This document shows positions 1-11,570 of a DNA stretch of 64,000 nucleotides, piece by piece; the stretch's first letter is position 1; each line of letters starts with the position of its first letter. The notes under the pieces were generated by a model that had not been told where the DNA came from, did no database searches, and was given only the letters and a program-made list of their open reading frames with translations. Source of the DNA: Bactrocera neohumeralis (Eukaryota > Arthropoda > Insecta > Diptera > Tephritidae); assembly GCF_024586455.1 (NCBI RefSeq), contig NC_065922.1, forward strand, positions 19,030,089 through 19,094,088, given 5' to 3'. The translations under genes were made by a program, and so were the position numbers.

Positions 1-469
1 GTGTTCAATTAGCAGTAGAGACAAATGTTCCAGTTACTAACGCACTTTTTCTGAACGTTCTGTATATACGTATGCACTATAAAGTTCCCCAAACAATGAT
101 CTGTCAGTTCCTTAATCTGATCAAAATCGAATTAATACTAAAATAAGATAAAAGTTTTGGATAGCATTTTGTCAATTGTAGTATATTTTTGACCGTAGGT
201 AATTGTATGTATGTAATATCTTCTAGTAGAACTTTTTTCAAGTTTCTTTGACAGAGAAGGTCGAAATGACTGCTGCGATTGACGACTTATTTTTAATGCA
301 GGCTGAAGAAGAACTTAATAGTAGTTACCTCTCTCGACTAGAGAATCATGCTAACGAACTTGCCACATGCTGGTTAATATTCTACAATGAAGGGAGCTAA
401 AAATAATACAGATTCTAAACACTGTTATGAGCAAACAAAAGAGTAAGACTTTGTTCATGCTTTTAAAAT
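1..469. other. Intergenic DNA without recognised feature
   Basis: AT-rich sequence with only short open frames and no splice-consistent coding segment. I see no recognisable repeat here. A degenerate mariner begins just downstream. Confidence 0.5.
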
Positions 470-1500
470 TCTTAACTTATTCTTCAAAATCTACGTCGTC
501 ACTTTAAAACAATTCCTCTTAGCCCCAAAACACTTGTGTCAACATTTTTTCCAATCTTCGAAACAATTTAACAACTTCCGGAATAGCCTTCAATGCGCCC
601 AGCGATTCTCGTTTAATGTCTTCAATTGACTCAAAACGGTGTCTTCGGAGCGGTCGTTTGAGTTTGCTGAAGTCACACGGAGCTAAATCTGGCGTACATG
701 GTGGTTGCGACCAGATATTAGTAGAAAATTTGGCGAAAAACTGCAGTATGTATTATCGTGATGCCAAAGCCAAAAGTTGTCAGCAACGCATACCCAAATA
801 GTATTGCTTGTTGACAATTTGGCTGGTCGGCAGAACTTCGGAGTGCACCATATCTCGATATTCAAAGAAAATTGTCAACATAAACCCGATTTTTGAACTG
901 CTTTAACATGGTTTTATCGGCTTCGGCTCACCTTTCACACGATATTCGGCAGATTTATTGTCTGTTTCCGGGTCGTAAGCATGGATCCAAGACTCAACGC
1001 CAGTACCAATACGATTCGTGATTTCCTATTAGTCGGGCAGAATTGTTTCACAGACGTTAACGCGACGTTGTTTTACGAAAAATTGAGTGATTTGGAACCA
1101 ATCGTGCTTTCACTTTTCTTATGCCCGAAGGATTCTTCAAAATGGTTTCCACTGATCCTTTCGATATACCAACGATACCAGTAAGATCTCTGATTGCTAA
1201 TCGTCGATTCTCAAGCACTAATTCCTTTGTTTTATTGACGTGTTGACGTTCAGTTGATATCCATGGCCGTCCATAACGTGATACGTCGTTAACGCGTACT
1301 GCACCCACCATAATTTGCACCAATAAAAAAATATTGCTCGCGGCAAACTATTATCACCGAAGGCTTTTTCTAACATTCTGATTAATTCGACTCGAGAAAT
1401 GTGTTTCCAAACACAAACTTTAATGGAACTTCTTGGTAGAATATTTTCACTCATCGTAAAAATCGTCGATTGCACTTAATGCACTTCAGAATGACAATCA
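470..1500 (-). mobile_element. Degenerate mariner transposon, transposase on minus strand
   Basis: Reading the minus strand from about 1475 to 530 gives the order expected of a mariner transposase, but broken by stops and frameshifts. The N-terminal helix-turn-helix part contains the words KELVLENRRLAIRDLTGIVG and KVKARLVPN (about 1057-1323). The part nearest 480-600 corresponds to the C-terminal end found in the related copies at 12,270 and 16,650. The family cuts and pastes at TA sites using a D,D,D catalytic triad; no complete triad survives here. The frames overlap out of register, so this is a fossil copy. A shorter relative lies at 27,770. Confidence 0.75.
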
Positions 1501-1549
1501 TTTACTAAACACTAATTACTAGTTTGATGTGACATTTGGCGCAGACGTC

Positions 1550-2330
1550 ACTGGTAGTCATATCAACGTAGAAAAAAATATTTCGACGAATGGGTTTTCG
1601 GCCGAAATTTTAGTACTTAAATATCTTTCCTTTTTTGGCTCACAGTAGTACGAGTAAAAACGTATATAGAAAAAATCAAAAAAATTTCTGTGGATTTGTT
1701 TTAGATGAGTATGGTCACACAGATTCCAATCAAAAAAAGCTCCCATAATCTACACATAAATATATAGGCCAGAGCTTAAAAAGCGCAAGTAAATTCTCAG
1801 TATGAAAACTTGTAAAGGTTTCGATTGATAGATGACTTTCAGCATTCTCAGAAAAAGAGCATAAAGCAGAGTCTATTATTTATGGAACAAAAAACGAAAG
1901 CAAGAAACATAGGCAACGTAAATAGAAGATACTGCTGTAAATCATACTTCCTTGAATTGCAACTAAAAGTATAAAGGAATCAAAAATAGTTACTACTACA
2001 CATCAACCGGCTTCCATGAATGTCGGACATATGCTAACTTGTATTTGCATTTGTTTGCTGCGCCAACATGAAGTTGCATGCAACATAACAACAATAAAAG
2101 CAGTGAAGAACTGCAGTAAAAGCGACAACAATACAAACAGATAGCAAATAATAACGGTTGTAAAATATGCAACAAATAAACAGCGAGCACGCTTTAAGTA
2201 GCGGTAAATATGAAACAATGTAATCGTCAAGCACGAAATGAAATGTCAACTTATTTAACTAACAGTTTTGAAATTTAAGAGACGAAAAATGTGAAAACAA
2301 AACAGCTACAATAACAGTAGCACTTAATCT
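1550..2330. other. Intergenic DNA, nothing recognised
   Basis: No coding pattern, transposon motif or tandem repeat that I can identify. The open frames here (for example 1996-2249 minus) are short, overlap in three frames and have no family resemblance. Confidence 0.4.
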
Positions 2331-2334
2331 GAGT

Positions 2335-2480
2335 TAACTGCATACAACTACCAGAACAACTACAACTACAACTAACACTGCAACTGTAACTACAACTACA
2401 ACTACAACTATAAATACAACTACGACCAAAACTATGTATAACAACAGCAACTACAACTAAAACTACAACTGCAACATCCA
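2335..2480. repeat. CTACAA-type microsatellite
   Basis: Imperfect hexamer/trinucleotide tract of (ACTACA) and (ACA) units. On the minus strand it gives a spurious Cys/Ser-rich frame at 2275-2526. Confidence 0.85.
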
Positions 2481-2484
2481 CTTT

Positions 2485-3350
2485 CTCCTGCATTCTTCTG
2501 CCTTGCACATTTTTCAAGTGCCCCACTCACTTAGTGACTTTGAAAGTTGCGAGCGCTATTCGCTGCCAATAAAGTAAGCGCGCTCTTAAAACTAAGTGAA
2601 AAAGGCGAAGCGCCCGCCGGCGCTTTGTGATGACCCGAGCGCGTAAATTCCGCTACTACGAAGCACACTATTAGGTTGCTGGAATACTTAGCTCGCTTCC
2701 TAGTTGGCGCTTAGCGGTAAATTGTACACGTTAAAGTGAATTCTTGAGCTGACTGCGGGCATGCATTTATGACTTTGTAAAAAATATTATCTAAACACTA
2801 AAGAGATGCCATAAAAAAGCAGTTTTGTGTTATAAACGCTATTTGCTTTCTCTTTGTCTCCCATTATGCATTTGACGGAAATGTTTTGAATTGCCTTCTG
2901 AACGTAACTTTACGCTACATCAATGTGTTTTACAGTGTAGGATAGTTAGGTACACCTAACGGTGGTTGATAACACTAAAAAATAAGCGAGATAGATTTAG
3001 AGTTAGAAAGCTAGAAGTTGCTTAGCCTCAGCTTAGCCAAATTTGAACTCCCTTGAGCGTAAATTGACTTCCTTAACCTCTTGCTAGACGCCACTCGCCC
3101 TCTAGTTTGACTTCGACTAACCATCAAGCTTTGCCTCAAATGATCTTCAGGCTTGACCCCGCGAAATAGTTATGTAGATTCAATCCCATCGGGGCCAATG
3201 GCTGACTCAATTTGATAAGATGTCCCAAACAAAGCAGGTAACCTTCTTTTAGCTGATAATGCACAATATTACCTGAAAAGTTACCTAAAAGATACCGGTT
3301 CAGTACTTCACTAAGCCCTTATATACCTGATAAAAAAATTTCGAACTCCC
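2485..3350. other. Intergenic DNA with short dispersed-repeat remnant
   Basis: Mostly unremarkable. Near 2950 the sequence around cctaacggtggttg resembles the inner end of a dispersed repeat also seen at 11,985-13,095, but the match is short. No gene is supported. Confidence 0.35.
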
Positions 3351-4175
3351 CAGGTGATCCAGAAATTTCAAATTTCTCAGATGATCCATCCATTGAGTAA
3401 AATTTTCGATGACTCGTTTGAGGTTTTCGACTGGTAACTGGCGAATTATACGCGTGAAGTTATGCTCCAAAGCCTGAATCGAAGCGGGCTTGTCAGCATA
3501 GACTTTAGACTTTACATATCTTCACAGAAAAAGTCTAGCGGTGCGAAATTTTCTGGTCACCGAAGTGTTCTCTCAATAAATGCATTCATTGATGCGATGT
3601 ATGGGAAACCATGTTGAAACCAAATGTTGCCGAGATCACGAGCTTCAATTTCAGACCTCAAGTAGTCGGTTATCATGACGCGATAGCGATCGCCATTGAC
3701 GGTTACATTCTCACCAGCTTAGTTTTTGAAGAAATATGGACCGATGATTTCACCGGCCCACAAACCCTTATTTTTTCCGGACTAAATGGAAGCTCTTGAA
3801 TCTCTTTAGGTTGCTCTTCGTCGCAAAAGCGGCTATTTTACTTGTTTATATACCCATTGAGCCAGAATTGGTCTAGAAATGGGCCTCATCACTAAACAAA
3901 ATTTGGTTCGAAAACGTCAGGTCTTCTTGGAACATTTCAAGAGCCCATAGAGCGAAGCGATGTCGCTTGGGAAGGTCTTTAGTTCTTGTTCAATTTGTAT
4001 TTTGTACACTTTCAATTTAAGATCTCGACGTAAAATGCGCCAAGTCGTTCCATATGTCAGTCCGAGTTGCTGAGACCGGCACCGAATCGACTCTCGACGG
4101 TCTTCGTGTACACTCTCAGCTATGGCTGCTATATTTTCTTTACTGCATGCTGGACGTGGTTTATTCGTCCTAATA
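3351..4175 (-). mobile_element. Rosa-type (DD41D) mariner fragment, minus strand
   Basis: The reverse complement matches, segment by segment, the copies at 20,970-21,960 and 29,518-30,788. It includes the blocks coding for a VCARD-like linker, the second catalytic region (altered here), the stretch REHFG and the C-terminal RQLPVE region. The low-coordinate end carries the terminal motif caggtgatcc at 3351-3360, which is also at the start of the 29,518 copy. The N-terminal quarter is missing, cut at about 4175 where another dispersed repeat begins. Stops and frameshifts are present. Confidence 0.75.
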
Positions 4176-4179
4176 CCGA

Positions 4180-4360
4180 AAATGTCGGTCAGTATATGAG
4201 TTATAAATAGTATATGTATGTATATATAAAATTGCTTGAATTCCTATCCTCTTTTTGACGTTTTACACCTTAAGCTATTTCCCTGTCTTTGATGCCTCCA
4301 AGTTGCAAAAGTACAAAATGTTCGGTTGCACCCGAGCTTAGCCCTTCCTTACTTGTTTGT
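4180..4360 (-). repeat. Dispersed repeat end with GTTCGG...CCGAGC motif
   Basis: The segment ends with ttcggttgcacccgagctta followed by gcccttccttacttgttt (about 4320-4358). The reverse complement of this tail occurs at 11,980-12,030 as the opening of another copy. I recognise it as a high-copy dispersed repeat type of higher flies but cannot assign its class. The rosa-type mariner remnant abuts it. Confidence 0.6.
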
Positions 4361-4361
4361 T

Positions 4362-4825
4362 CTACATTTAACTCAATTACCCACTATATAACCGGAAGTA
4401 CTATAAAGTTGTCGTAGAATTCAAATTGTCAAACTCTCTCCATTATTTTTCTGCTCTTCGTAGTTCATTGAATTCCAGTATCCTGTTAATTGCTCGCAAC
4501 TGGAGTTCATTTGCAAACTTTTAATTATTGATAAACTTTTCACATTCGAGCAACTGCAACCACATTTCTATGGAGAACGACAAAAAAGATAAAAATAATA
4601 GAATCCTATTTCGATACAAAAAGTTTAAATATTTGTGTGCATGTGAGTGTATAGAAGTGCTGACATCTAACGGAATGGCCTAGGACTTTAAGTTCAATTT
4701 TTTTTTTTAAGAAATTGTTCGTCTTTATCACTGATAGTCCTGAGAAATGAAAAAGATGATTGCTTTGAATATTTTTATAGGAGTTTTCTCAATAGTTTCA
4801 AGGCAAAGTAAATCAGTAAGTAAGT
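4362..4825. other. Intergenic DNA, nothing recognised
   Basis: AT-rich, with a short taag microsatellite at about 4815-4830. No coding evidence. Confidence 0.4.
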
Positions 4826-4829
4826 AAGT

Positions 4830-5335
4830 AATCATACTTTAAGATGGCAGTGCTGGGTGCAAAGCCGTACAACCTTGGCAATATCGTTCACTATCTAATT
4901 GTCATTGATGCATTTATGGTCTAGCACCCAATAGAAGTGAAGTCGCTTGTTTCTGGCGACACTCTCAACTGCTGCCCTGCTTCTCCAAACACTTCTGGCC
5001 GATATGCAAAACGAGGTTATTGCCTTGATTGATGCTTGGCAGTGCTCGCAGATGTTGATTCTGGAGTTGACTGCTGATGCATGAGAGGCTAACTTCGCAA
5101 AGACTTCTGCCTGAAATATCCTTTAGTGTTCTGGCAGCTTAAAAGGCTGGGCTTACTCTACACAATATATTACCGAAGAACTCCTTCCTCCTTTTTCGAA
5201 CCATCCGTATAAATGTACAATGGGTTGTGCAAAGCTATCATTCCTCAACGGCAACCATCTCTTTTTAAGTTTACTCCGAATTTTCTTTTCCACTTGAAAA
5301 GTGGTACCATGTACTCAGTGCCTGCCAAACCACCA
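4830..5335 (-). mobile_element. Non-LTR retrotransposon fragment, RNase H region
   Basis: The minus strand from about 5335 reads into a broken RNase H domain: YTDGSKKEEG near 5185-5215 is the opening beta-strand with its catalytic Asp. It is followed by frame-shifted remnants of the SRVNS...SQA and VPGH regions down to 4840. RNase H domains of this kind occur in ORF2 of I/R1/LOA-like non-LTR elements. At least three frameshifts are needed to read through, so it is inactive. Confidence 0.65.
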
Positions 5336-5574
5336 TTACTTCTAATGGTACCACCGAACTATGTTAGTCCTAACCTTCAAAAGACGGATGTACATATGTA
5401 TAAATTTGATAGCTGTCGGATCATTAGTTTCTATATTATATCATTTTGAGTAAAGCAGCTGTTGTTATTGTGCAAAAATAGTTAAACAGAATTTCAGGTA
5501 TTGACAAAATATTGATTTTTGAAAGGAAAAAATGTAGTGAGACATGACATGTTTCCGAACACTGCGCCAGCAAA

Positions 5575-5990
5575 AATAACAGCAAAGATTAGCATTCTAA
5601 GTTTAGACGTGCTGAAATGAGCATCGTAGACGGTGAAGGCCCAAAGGAGATTGTGACACAAACATCAAAAAAAGTCCACAAAATAATTTAGAATAACCGT
5701 AAAGTGAAGTTGTTTGACATAGCAGACACTCTAAAGAAATCAACTAAAAGGTGTACACCACATCATTCACGAATATTTGGGTGTGAGAAAGCTCTGTGGA
5801 AGTAGGTGTCGCGCTAGCTCACTTTTTACCAAAAACAACGACGAGTTGATGATTCGGAGCAGTATTTGGAGATTTTCAAGTGCAATCAACCCGAGTTTTT
5901 GCGTCGATATGTGACAACGGATGAAAAGTGGCTCCACCATTTCATTCCAACGTCCAATCGAGTGGATGACATGCGAATGGTTAACCAAAT
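5575..5990 (+). mobile_element. Mariner transposase fragment, plus strand
   Basis: Plus-strand words include an HHIIHEYLG-like helix-turn-helix segment (about 5755-5785). EIFKCNQPEFLRRYVTTDEKWLHHF (about 5868-5945) carries the first catalytic Asp in TDEKW. Sequence after about 5990 is unrelated, so the DDE core is truncated after the first acidic residue. Confidence 0.75.
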
Positions 5991-6034
5991 CATGCATTGT
6001 CTAAGGAGAGTTAGATATGTGCAAATAACCATTG

Positions 6035-6090
6035 TCTTCTCTTCTTCTTCCTCTTCTTCTTCTTCCTCTTCTTCCTTTTCGCTCTTTGGC
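6035..6090. repeat. TTC microsatellite
   Basis: Run of cttctt/cctctt units at the junction between a mariner fragment and an RT-type fragment. Confidence 0.85.
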
Positions 6091-6400
6091 GCAAATTGGG
6101 GATTCCAAGTGTAGTCAGGTCATTCACCACCTGATCTTTCCAACGGAGTGAAGGCCTTCCTCTTCGAATACCCTTAGAGCTGGCGTGTTTACATCTATTC
6201 GAACGACATGGCCTAGTCTTTTAAGTCGCTGAACTATGTTAATGTCTCCGTATATCTACCGCCTTTCTTTCTCTTGAAATCTCATAACGCCGACCTTCTC
6301 ATCGTCCATGCCTCTGCACCATATAACAGGACGGGGATGATGAGTGACATGTAAAACGGCTCGGAGAACTCGTCTATGTTGCAAAAATATATAATCTTGC
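6090..6400 (-). mobile_element. Non-LTR retrotransposon 3' coding fragment
   Basis: The reverse complement resembles the C-terminal coding part seen at 9000-9400, including the RLRWLxH-like and NVQRLKRLGHVV-like segments near 6200-6240. Both carry the block that reads ttcattgagtgatcc-like DNA near the chain end. Open frame is lost in several places. Confidence 0.55.
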
Positions 6401-7135
6401 AAAGCTGTTCTTTATCAGAAATACAATTGAAGGGAAGTCTCCGTTAGCTTAAACTGCTAAAATCAAATCCAGGTGCTGCGTAAGGGCTATGTGCACCTGT
6501 ACTATCTGCTCAACTGCTCGCCAAATGAAGTTATTTCAGCAAAAATCAACACAACCGCATTTCGCCCCACATGCATAACGAATCCAACTGCAAATCTAAG
6601 CCTGAGTGCATTTGAAAACACTCAAAAGTGCAACATTTCTAAAGTTCGCCTGCACCTACACATGTGTGTGTGTGCGAATGCAACTGCTAGCATAACCTCA
6701 CATTCACTTACTTTTATGTAAACACAGGTCACCTGCTGCAACGTGGGTCGTAAGCGCATATGCTTGTGAATGTATGAATGCGTAGGTGTGTTTGTCTGTG
6801 TATGTGTGTGTGTGTGCCTCATTATGCAGCTCGCTGTTTTTGCACTTATCGCCACGCTTGATGACGACAGCCCACTATCAATGTCATTTCAATTACTCCT
6901 CTGCACACGCAGCAGAAAACAGGGGTAAACTTCAAGCACCCACACACATATACATACATACATGTATATGTGGGTGTGTGTGTGTTTGGTAGTGATTCAT
7001 AGTGCTGCCTGCCTGCCATGGATATCAGATCACACGTTCATTTCGCGAAAATTTATGCGCACTCTACACTTGATCTAATTTCGCGCCGAGCTAACCACAC
7101 ACACAGACCTACACTCACATACACACAGGCATATT
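6400..7135. other. Intergenic DNA with CA/TG microsatellites
   Basis: Contains (TG)n or (CA)n tracts at about 6663-6676, 6795-6815, 6940-6990 and 7096-7125. The open frames overlapping them are compositional. Confidence 0.6.
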
Positions 7136-7139
7136 CATT

Positions 7140-8089
7140 CATTAAAAGCATATTTCACATTGAAAAGTAGGCAAAGCGCGGCGTCGCCGACAGTCGTTTG
7201 CCAGCTTTGGCGCGGTGGCTATGCAAGGCGCGCGCTCTTCGCGAAAGTAAGAGTGAGTGGTTGTTGTAATGAGCAGCGCTAACTGTTGACGTGGCAGGCA
7301 GCAAAGATTCGCATACAATTCGGTATACAAATTGCGTTGCTGCTCGACGCTCCGATTAAATATATATTTTATAGCGATTTTTATCTTAATTTATTTTGTT
7401 TTTGTTGCTGTTTGCGCTGCGGTTATTTTTAAAAATATCACACTTGCCACATCGTGTCGTAATTTGTACTTAAAGCGCAGCGGTCTGAGTGGTTGTTCAC
7501 CCTTGCTAACGAGCAACGCCATTATGTTTTTGTTGTTGTCGCCACTGTGTAGTTACCGTTGTAGCAATTACATTTGCGTTGATGGCGTTTAACAGTTGTA
7601 AATCGTTTCGCGGTTTTTGGATGCCACCATCGAACCGCAGAAGCAGTCGTCGCCGCAGTTGGCTCGCCAAAGCACACACAACACCGATGTTGGCTGAAAA
7701 GCACCGCTCAGTACAGGGGTGGCTCTCGCTGTGCATAAATGTCCGGAAAGGCGGTTAATGTGGCGATTCGCAGGAACACACCTCAACACGCTGATAAACT
7801 CAAAGTAGTGACATTCAACGCGTAAAAAATAGAAAAAAGTAGAAAATATTAAAAAAAAATTTTAAATTAAGAAGTTCAAAAAATAAGCAGAAAGAATTAT
7901 ATTCGAAGATTAAAGCTTAAAACGAAAAGGCAAATAATCTGAAGTGTTAGCAAACAATAAATTATAGTGTGGATTGATAAGCATAGTGCAAGAAGTGTCT
8001 CACGCCAAAGTGCCAGTGCTCAGCATTTAAAAGTGAAAAATTAAATCAAATCAGCTGCCGATATTTCCTAGTCTCTGAGTGTTCGTTCA
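7140..8089 (+). promoter_or_regulatory. Probable promoter and 5' leader of the 8090 gene
   Basis: This is the only GC-richer block in the first 10 kb, and it lies directly upstream of a start codon with a signal peptide. A TATA-like run sits at about 7358-7374. The transcription start cannot be fixed from sequence. An 86-codon upstream open frame (7332-7592) has no sign of being coding. The 3' part, 7800-8080, is A-rich, as is common in fly leaders. Confidence 0.35.
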
Positions 8090-8264
8090 ATGGCGCGTTT
8101 GGTGATTTACTTTTTGGTCATAAATTCGTTGTTCTTTTATAATGAAAATGCACGCTTGCTTGGTGGCGGTGGCAGCAGCGGTCTGGCGGCAGCGACAAAC
8201 GGACACGGTAGCCAGCTGGAAGGACGGGATCGACATCATCACGAGCGCGGTGGACATATAAGAC
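8090..8264 (+). CDS. Uncharacterised small secreted protein, exon 1
   Basis: I do not recognise this protein. Exon 1 starts at the ATG at 8090 and codes for 58 residues. The first ~21 form a signal peptide: a hydrophobic core VIYFLVINSLFF with likely cleavage after NENA. A Gly/Ser linker and a His/Arg stretch ending in Arg-Arg follow. The exon ends at 8264, before a good donor (gtgagt, 8265-8270), in phase 1. Joining to 11438-11570 and 13239-13347 keeps one frame and gives about 138 residues with seven cysteines after the signal peptide, all in exons 2 and 3. The product is probably secreted; disulfide bonding is inferred. It could be a peptide precursor cut at Arg-Arg or a small structural or immune peptide; nothing decides this. 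The gene model rests on splice signals and phase agreement. Confidence 0.5.
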
Positions 8265-8995
8265 GTGAGTGTGGTGCTTAGTTTCAGTGAGATGCTTATT
8301 TTATGAGATGAAAAGGACTAAATTTCAAATAATAATTTTAAACGAACTAAAATTTTGTAACCATGAAATAGTAAGGCTGTGAAAACGTATGCTTTTACAG
8401 TTTCCAATTATTTCAATGAAGGCGGTATTGCTGTAAAAAGATATACTTCTTTCGTCATGAAAATAATTATGGTTTCCTGTATGGTTTCCTCAAGTAAAAA
8501 ACAGTCTTTTTTGAACAAATTTTTTCTCACATAAAAAATTAAATATTTTGTTGATCTTTTTATTGTTACATAAACACACTATTAACTAAGAAACTGAAAT
8601 TAAAAAAAAAAAAAAACATTTTCAAATGGCCATTGCGCCCGCATTTTTACAATAATTCCTTACATATATATATATGAAAAATATGTTTTAGATCAAAAAA
8701 TCGTAACTTCCAGAACTTGGACTCAGGAAGAAAAACGTAAAATTGAATTTTTGGCAGATATTTTTAGCAAAAAATTAAATTTTCAGTGAAAATTTCGCGA
8801 CATTTTTTTCAAATAGTTGTAATCGAGAAAAAAGTCTTCGTCCTAGTCTTTAAGAATAGTATCTCAAAAACCTGTGTAAAATAGCATGATGATCGGTAGA
8901 GTATTTCTCGAGAAATCTTGCCAACGATTTCAAAAACTTCTTCTTTTGGCGTAGACACCGCTAAAAAATACGCGATTTTTTATAGCCGAGTTAAC
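8265..8995 (+). other. Intron 1, 5' part
   Basis: AT-rich intronic sequence between the exon 1 donor and the first retrotransposon remnant. No coding or repeat structure recognised. Confidence 0.4.
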
Positions 8996-8999
8996 AACT

Positions 9000-9865
9000 G
9001 CGCACCAGTCGTTTCTTCTTTTCGCTACGTGGTGCCAATTCGATATTCCAAGCGAAGCCAGGTCCTTCTCCACCTGATCCTTCCAAGGTGAGTGGAGGTC
9101 TTTCTTCTTCTGCTTCCCCTTAGTAAACTGGGTATTGAGAATATTTTCAGATCTGGTGTGTTTTCGTCCATCCGGACAAAACTAGCCAGCGTAGCCGCTT
9201 TTTTTAATTCGCTGAACTATGTCAATGTCGTCGTATATCTCGTACAGATCATCGTTCCTGAGCATCGAAGGCGATATTCACCGTGGCCAAGCGTAAAGGA
9301 CCATAAATCTTTCGCAGAATTTTTTCTCTCGAAAACTTCGACTCATCAGTTGTTGACATCGCCCAAGCCTCTGCACCATATAGCAGGGCGGGAATTATGA
9401 GCGATTCATAGAGTTTGGTTTTTGTTTGTCGAGAGAAGACTTAACTTCTTTGTTTCTTCTGAGAAATACTTCAATTGCCTATTCAGTCCGAAGTGGCAGC
9501 TGTTGGCAAGGGTTATCCTGCGTTGAATTTCCAGGCTGACATTGTTGGTGGTGTTTATACTGGTTTCGAGATAGAGGAAATTATCTACAACTTCAAAGTT
9601 ATGTCTGTCAACAGTGACGTGAGAGCCAAGTCGCGAGTGCGACGTCTGTTTGTTTGATGACAGGCGATATGTCGTCTTGCCTTCGGTCACTGCCAGACCC
9701 ATTTGCTTTGCTTCCTTGTTCAGTCTGGAGAAAGCAAAACTAGCGACGCGGGTGTTGAGGCCGATGATATCAATATCAGTCCTCCCTATAAGTTCTTCGC
9801 TATTTTCATAGCAAAATAAATAACCACGTAGTATATTTTTAAATTCGAGTTTAGAGATAATAATC
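9000..9865 (-). mobile_element. Non-LTR retrotransposon RT/C-terminal fragment (RTE-like)
   Basis: Minus strand. The frame at 9406-9867 shows the region downstream of the RT catalytic motif: FSRLNKEAKQMGLAVTEGKT, then HNFEVVDNFLYLETSINT and LEIQRRITLANSCHFGLNRQ. This order (thumb and connector of a non-LTR RT) is typical of RTE-type elements of flies. Further down, DDLYEIYDDIDIVQRI (about 9225-9275) marks the C-terminal part. The catalytic YxDD box lies outside the fragment. It sits inside intron 1 of the secreted-protein gene, antisense to it. Confidence 0.75.
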
Positions 9866-10570
9866 AAAATTGTTGATCGATGGTCAACGATTTTTCATTG
9901 CGTTTTTGGCTTTAAAATTGTCATAATATAGCTCGATGCGATGGGGCATTATCATTGTGTAAAATCCATCATTGTGTAAAATCCATAAATTGTTCTTCCA
10001 CAATTCCGGCCGTTTTCGACGAATGTTCTCACGCAAACGCTTCAATACGCCAAATAGATTTCCTTATTGATCGTCTGTCCCTGTCGAACAAATTCATCCA
10101 CCAAGCAACGAATATCGAAAAAACAATGAGCATCACCTTATTTTCGAGCGTTTTTGGTGTGGTTTTATTCGTTTCGGCTCGGTTTTTCCCTCCAATCCGA
10201 TGATTGTTAACTTGGTTGAATGTCAAACTCATAAACCCATGTTTCATCGGCAATTATAGTGCTCTCCATGAAATTGGAATCGGGATTCGCACGATCAAGC
10301 ATATCCAAAGAACCTGTTTACGGTACTCTTTTGAAAAAAATTCAGCTTTATCGGTACGAGTTGAGCAAGAACGCGTTTCATACCCAAAATATCCACCAAA
10401 ATCATTCGAACGGACTCACCAGAGATGTCGATCTCTCTTGCCATTTCTCTAACACTTGTCTGACTATTTTCAAGCACCATATCTTTTTTAATATTCCATC
10501 AGTTAAAGAGGTCAAGAAGACTTTGCACTACGCGTAGGCTTGTATTTTTGATAAAACTGTATCGCCGTTA
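9866..10570 (-). mobile_element. Mariner fragment (irritans-like), minus strand
   Basis: Minus-strand words: SVREMAREIDISGESVRMIL and LGMKRVLAQLVP (10,295-10,480), from the helix-turn-helix end. Then GGKNRAETNKTTPKTLENKV and MLIVFSIF (10,029-10,253), leading into the catalytic core. The end after ~9900 retains the HxxNAPAHR-equivalent region in damaged form. Same family as 12,240-12,990 and 16,645-17,490. Frameshifts break it into at least three frames. Confidence 0.75.
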
Positions 10571-10978
10571 ACCTTTATCCTTTACCCGACGAATTAATTT
10601 ATTTAAAATTTTTGAATTCTTTTTTTCTCACAATGTATATAAAAAGCTTTTCTGGTGTAAGTCTGTCGAAAATATTGATCATATAAACGAAGCTGTACTT
10701 TTTCGATTGTTCAAGGATAACACTCAGGCAAAACATGTTTACAACCATTTAAATAAGGAGTGATATAAAATTATGCTCGATATATGAGTACGACACGAAT
10801 TAAGGAGAAAAAACTTCACGAATATCCATCCGTAAATCACTGCTGTGTCGCAACAAAATCGATTCTTTTCTGAATAAATGTAAAATGCTTGACCACCATT
10901 ATTTGCAAATGCTGGTTTTCTATATGTTTATTTCATTAAATGTATATATATAGATAAATCAACTTTTTTTTTCTTCCG

Positions 10979-11106
10979 CTGACCCAAACTGTTAAAAGAA
11001 TGATGGCTACAATTTACAAAAGCACAATGGTCAACTAAACAATTGAAGAAACATACGGCATATTGTGCAATTCAAAGAAATTGTGTTCCTTCACAACAAA
11101 GTAAGT
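10979..11106 (+). pseudogene. Decayed duplicate of exon 2
   Basis: From 10,998 to 11,106 the sequence closely follows exon 2 and its donor (11,462-11,576). Shared blocks include atgatggctacaatttaca, the CACAATGGTCAAC run, catacggcatattgtgcaa and the intact donor gtaagtcaat. It is broken in three ways. A TAA follows MVN in the reading frame. Small indels shift the frame. The acceptor (atttcag in the real exon) has become ttcttccgct, with no AG. Flanking intron also matches loosely, so about 470 bp was probably duplicated in tandem. Confidence 0.8.
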
Positions 11107-11437
11107 CAATAAAACATGTTAATCGAAGTTATTTGCCAAAAATAAGTCTTTGGAAAATATTTGTATGTTCTTATGCATCCACCCAAAAGTTTTGTCTGGA
11201 ATCAAGTTGTCAATCTATTCCTTCTATTGAGAAAAAATGAAAAAGTTACTAATAGATAAAACATTGATATTTGAAAAATCGAATCTCCCGTCTTTCATTT
11301 CTTGTATATAACTTAATATGCGCAAATCTATAAATGTAAAAAAATATTATCAACATTGTTTCCTTAGAAATTCAATATATGCAAATATTTCTTTATATAT
11401 AGGTAAATTCAACTTTTTTTTTAAATTCCTATTTCAG

Positions 11438-11570
11438 GTGACCTCAACCACTGTTGGCGTCGTTATGATGGCTACAATTTACAAAGCACAATGGTCAACA
11501 AGAAGGAGCAATTGAAGAAGCCATACGGCATATTGTGCAACTTCAAATGTACTTGGTTTTTCACAATAAA
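11438..11570 (+). CDS. Uncharacterised small secreted protein, exon 2
   Basis: Acceptor tttcag at 11,432-11,437 and donor gtaagt at 11,571-11,576. Entered in phase 1 from exon 1 (completing an Arg codon) and left with two bases over. It codes DLNHCWRRYDGYNL, then a Lys-rich stretch and KPYGILCNFKCTWFFTIK. Three cysteines are visible. A degenerate copy of the same exon lies 470 bp upstream, which shows that this exact segment has been an exon-like unit. No domain recognised. Confidence 0.55.

Noticed and set aside
2275..2526. Cys/Ser-rich minus frame resembling a cysteine-rich peptide
   Set aside because: It is the antisense reading of a CTACAA microsatellite.
7332..7592. 86-codon frame with a hydrophobic stretch upstream of the 8090 start
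   Set aside because: No homology or splice support; it lies in probable leader DNA and the hydrophobic run is T-rich sequence.
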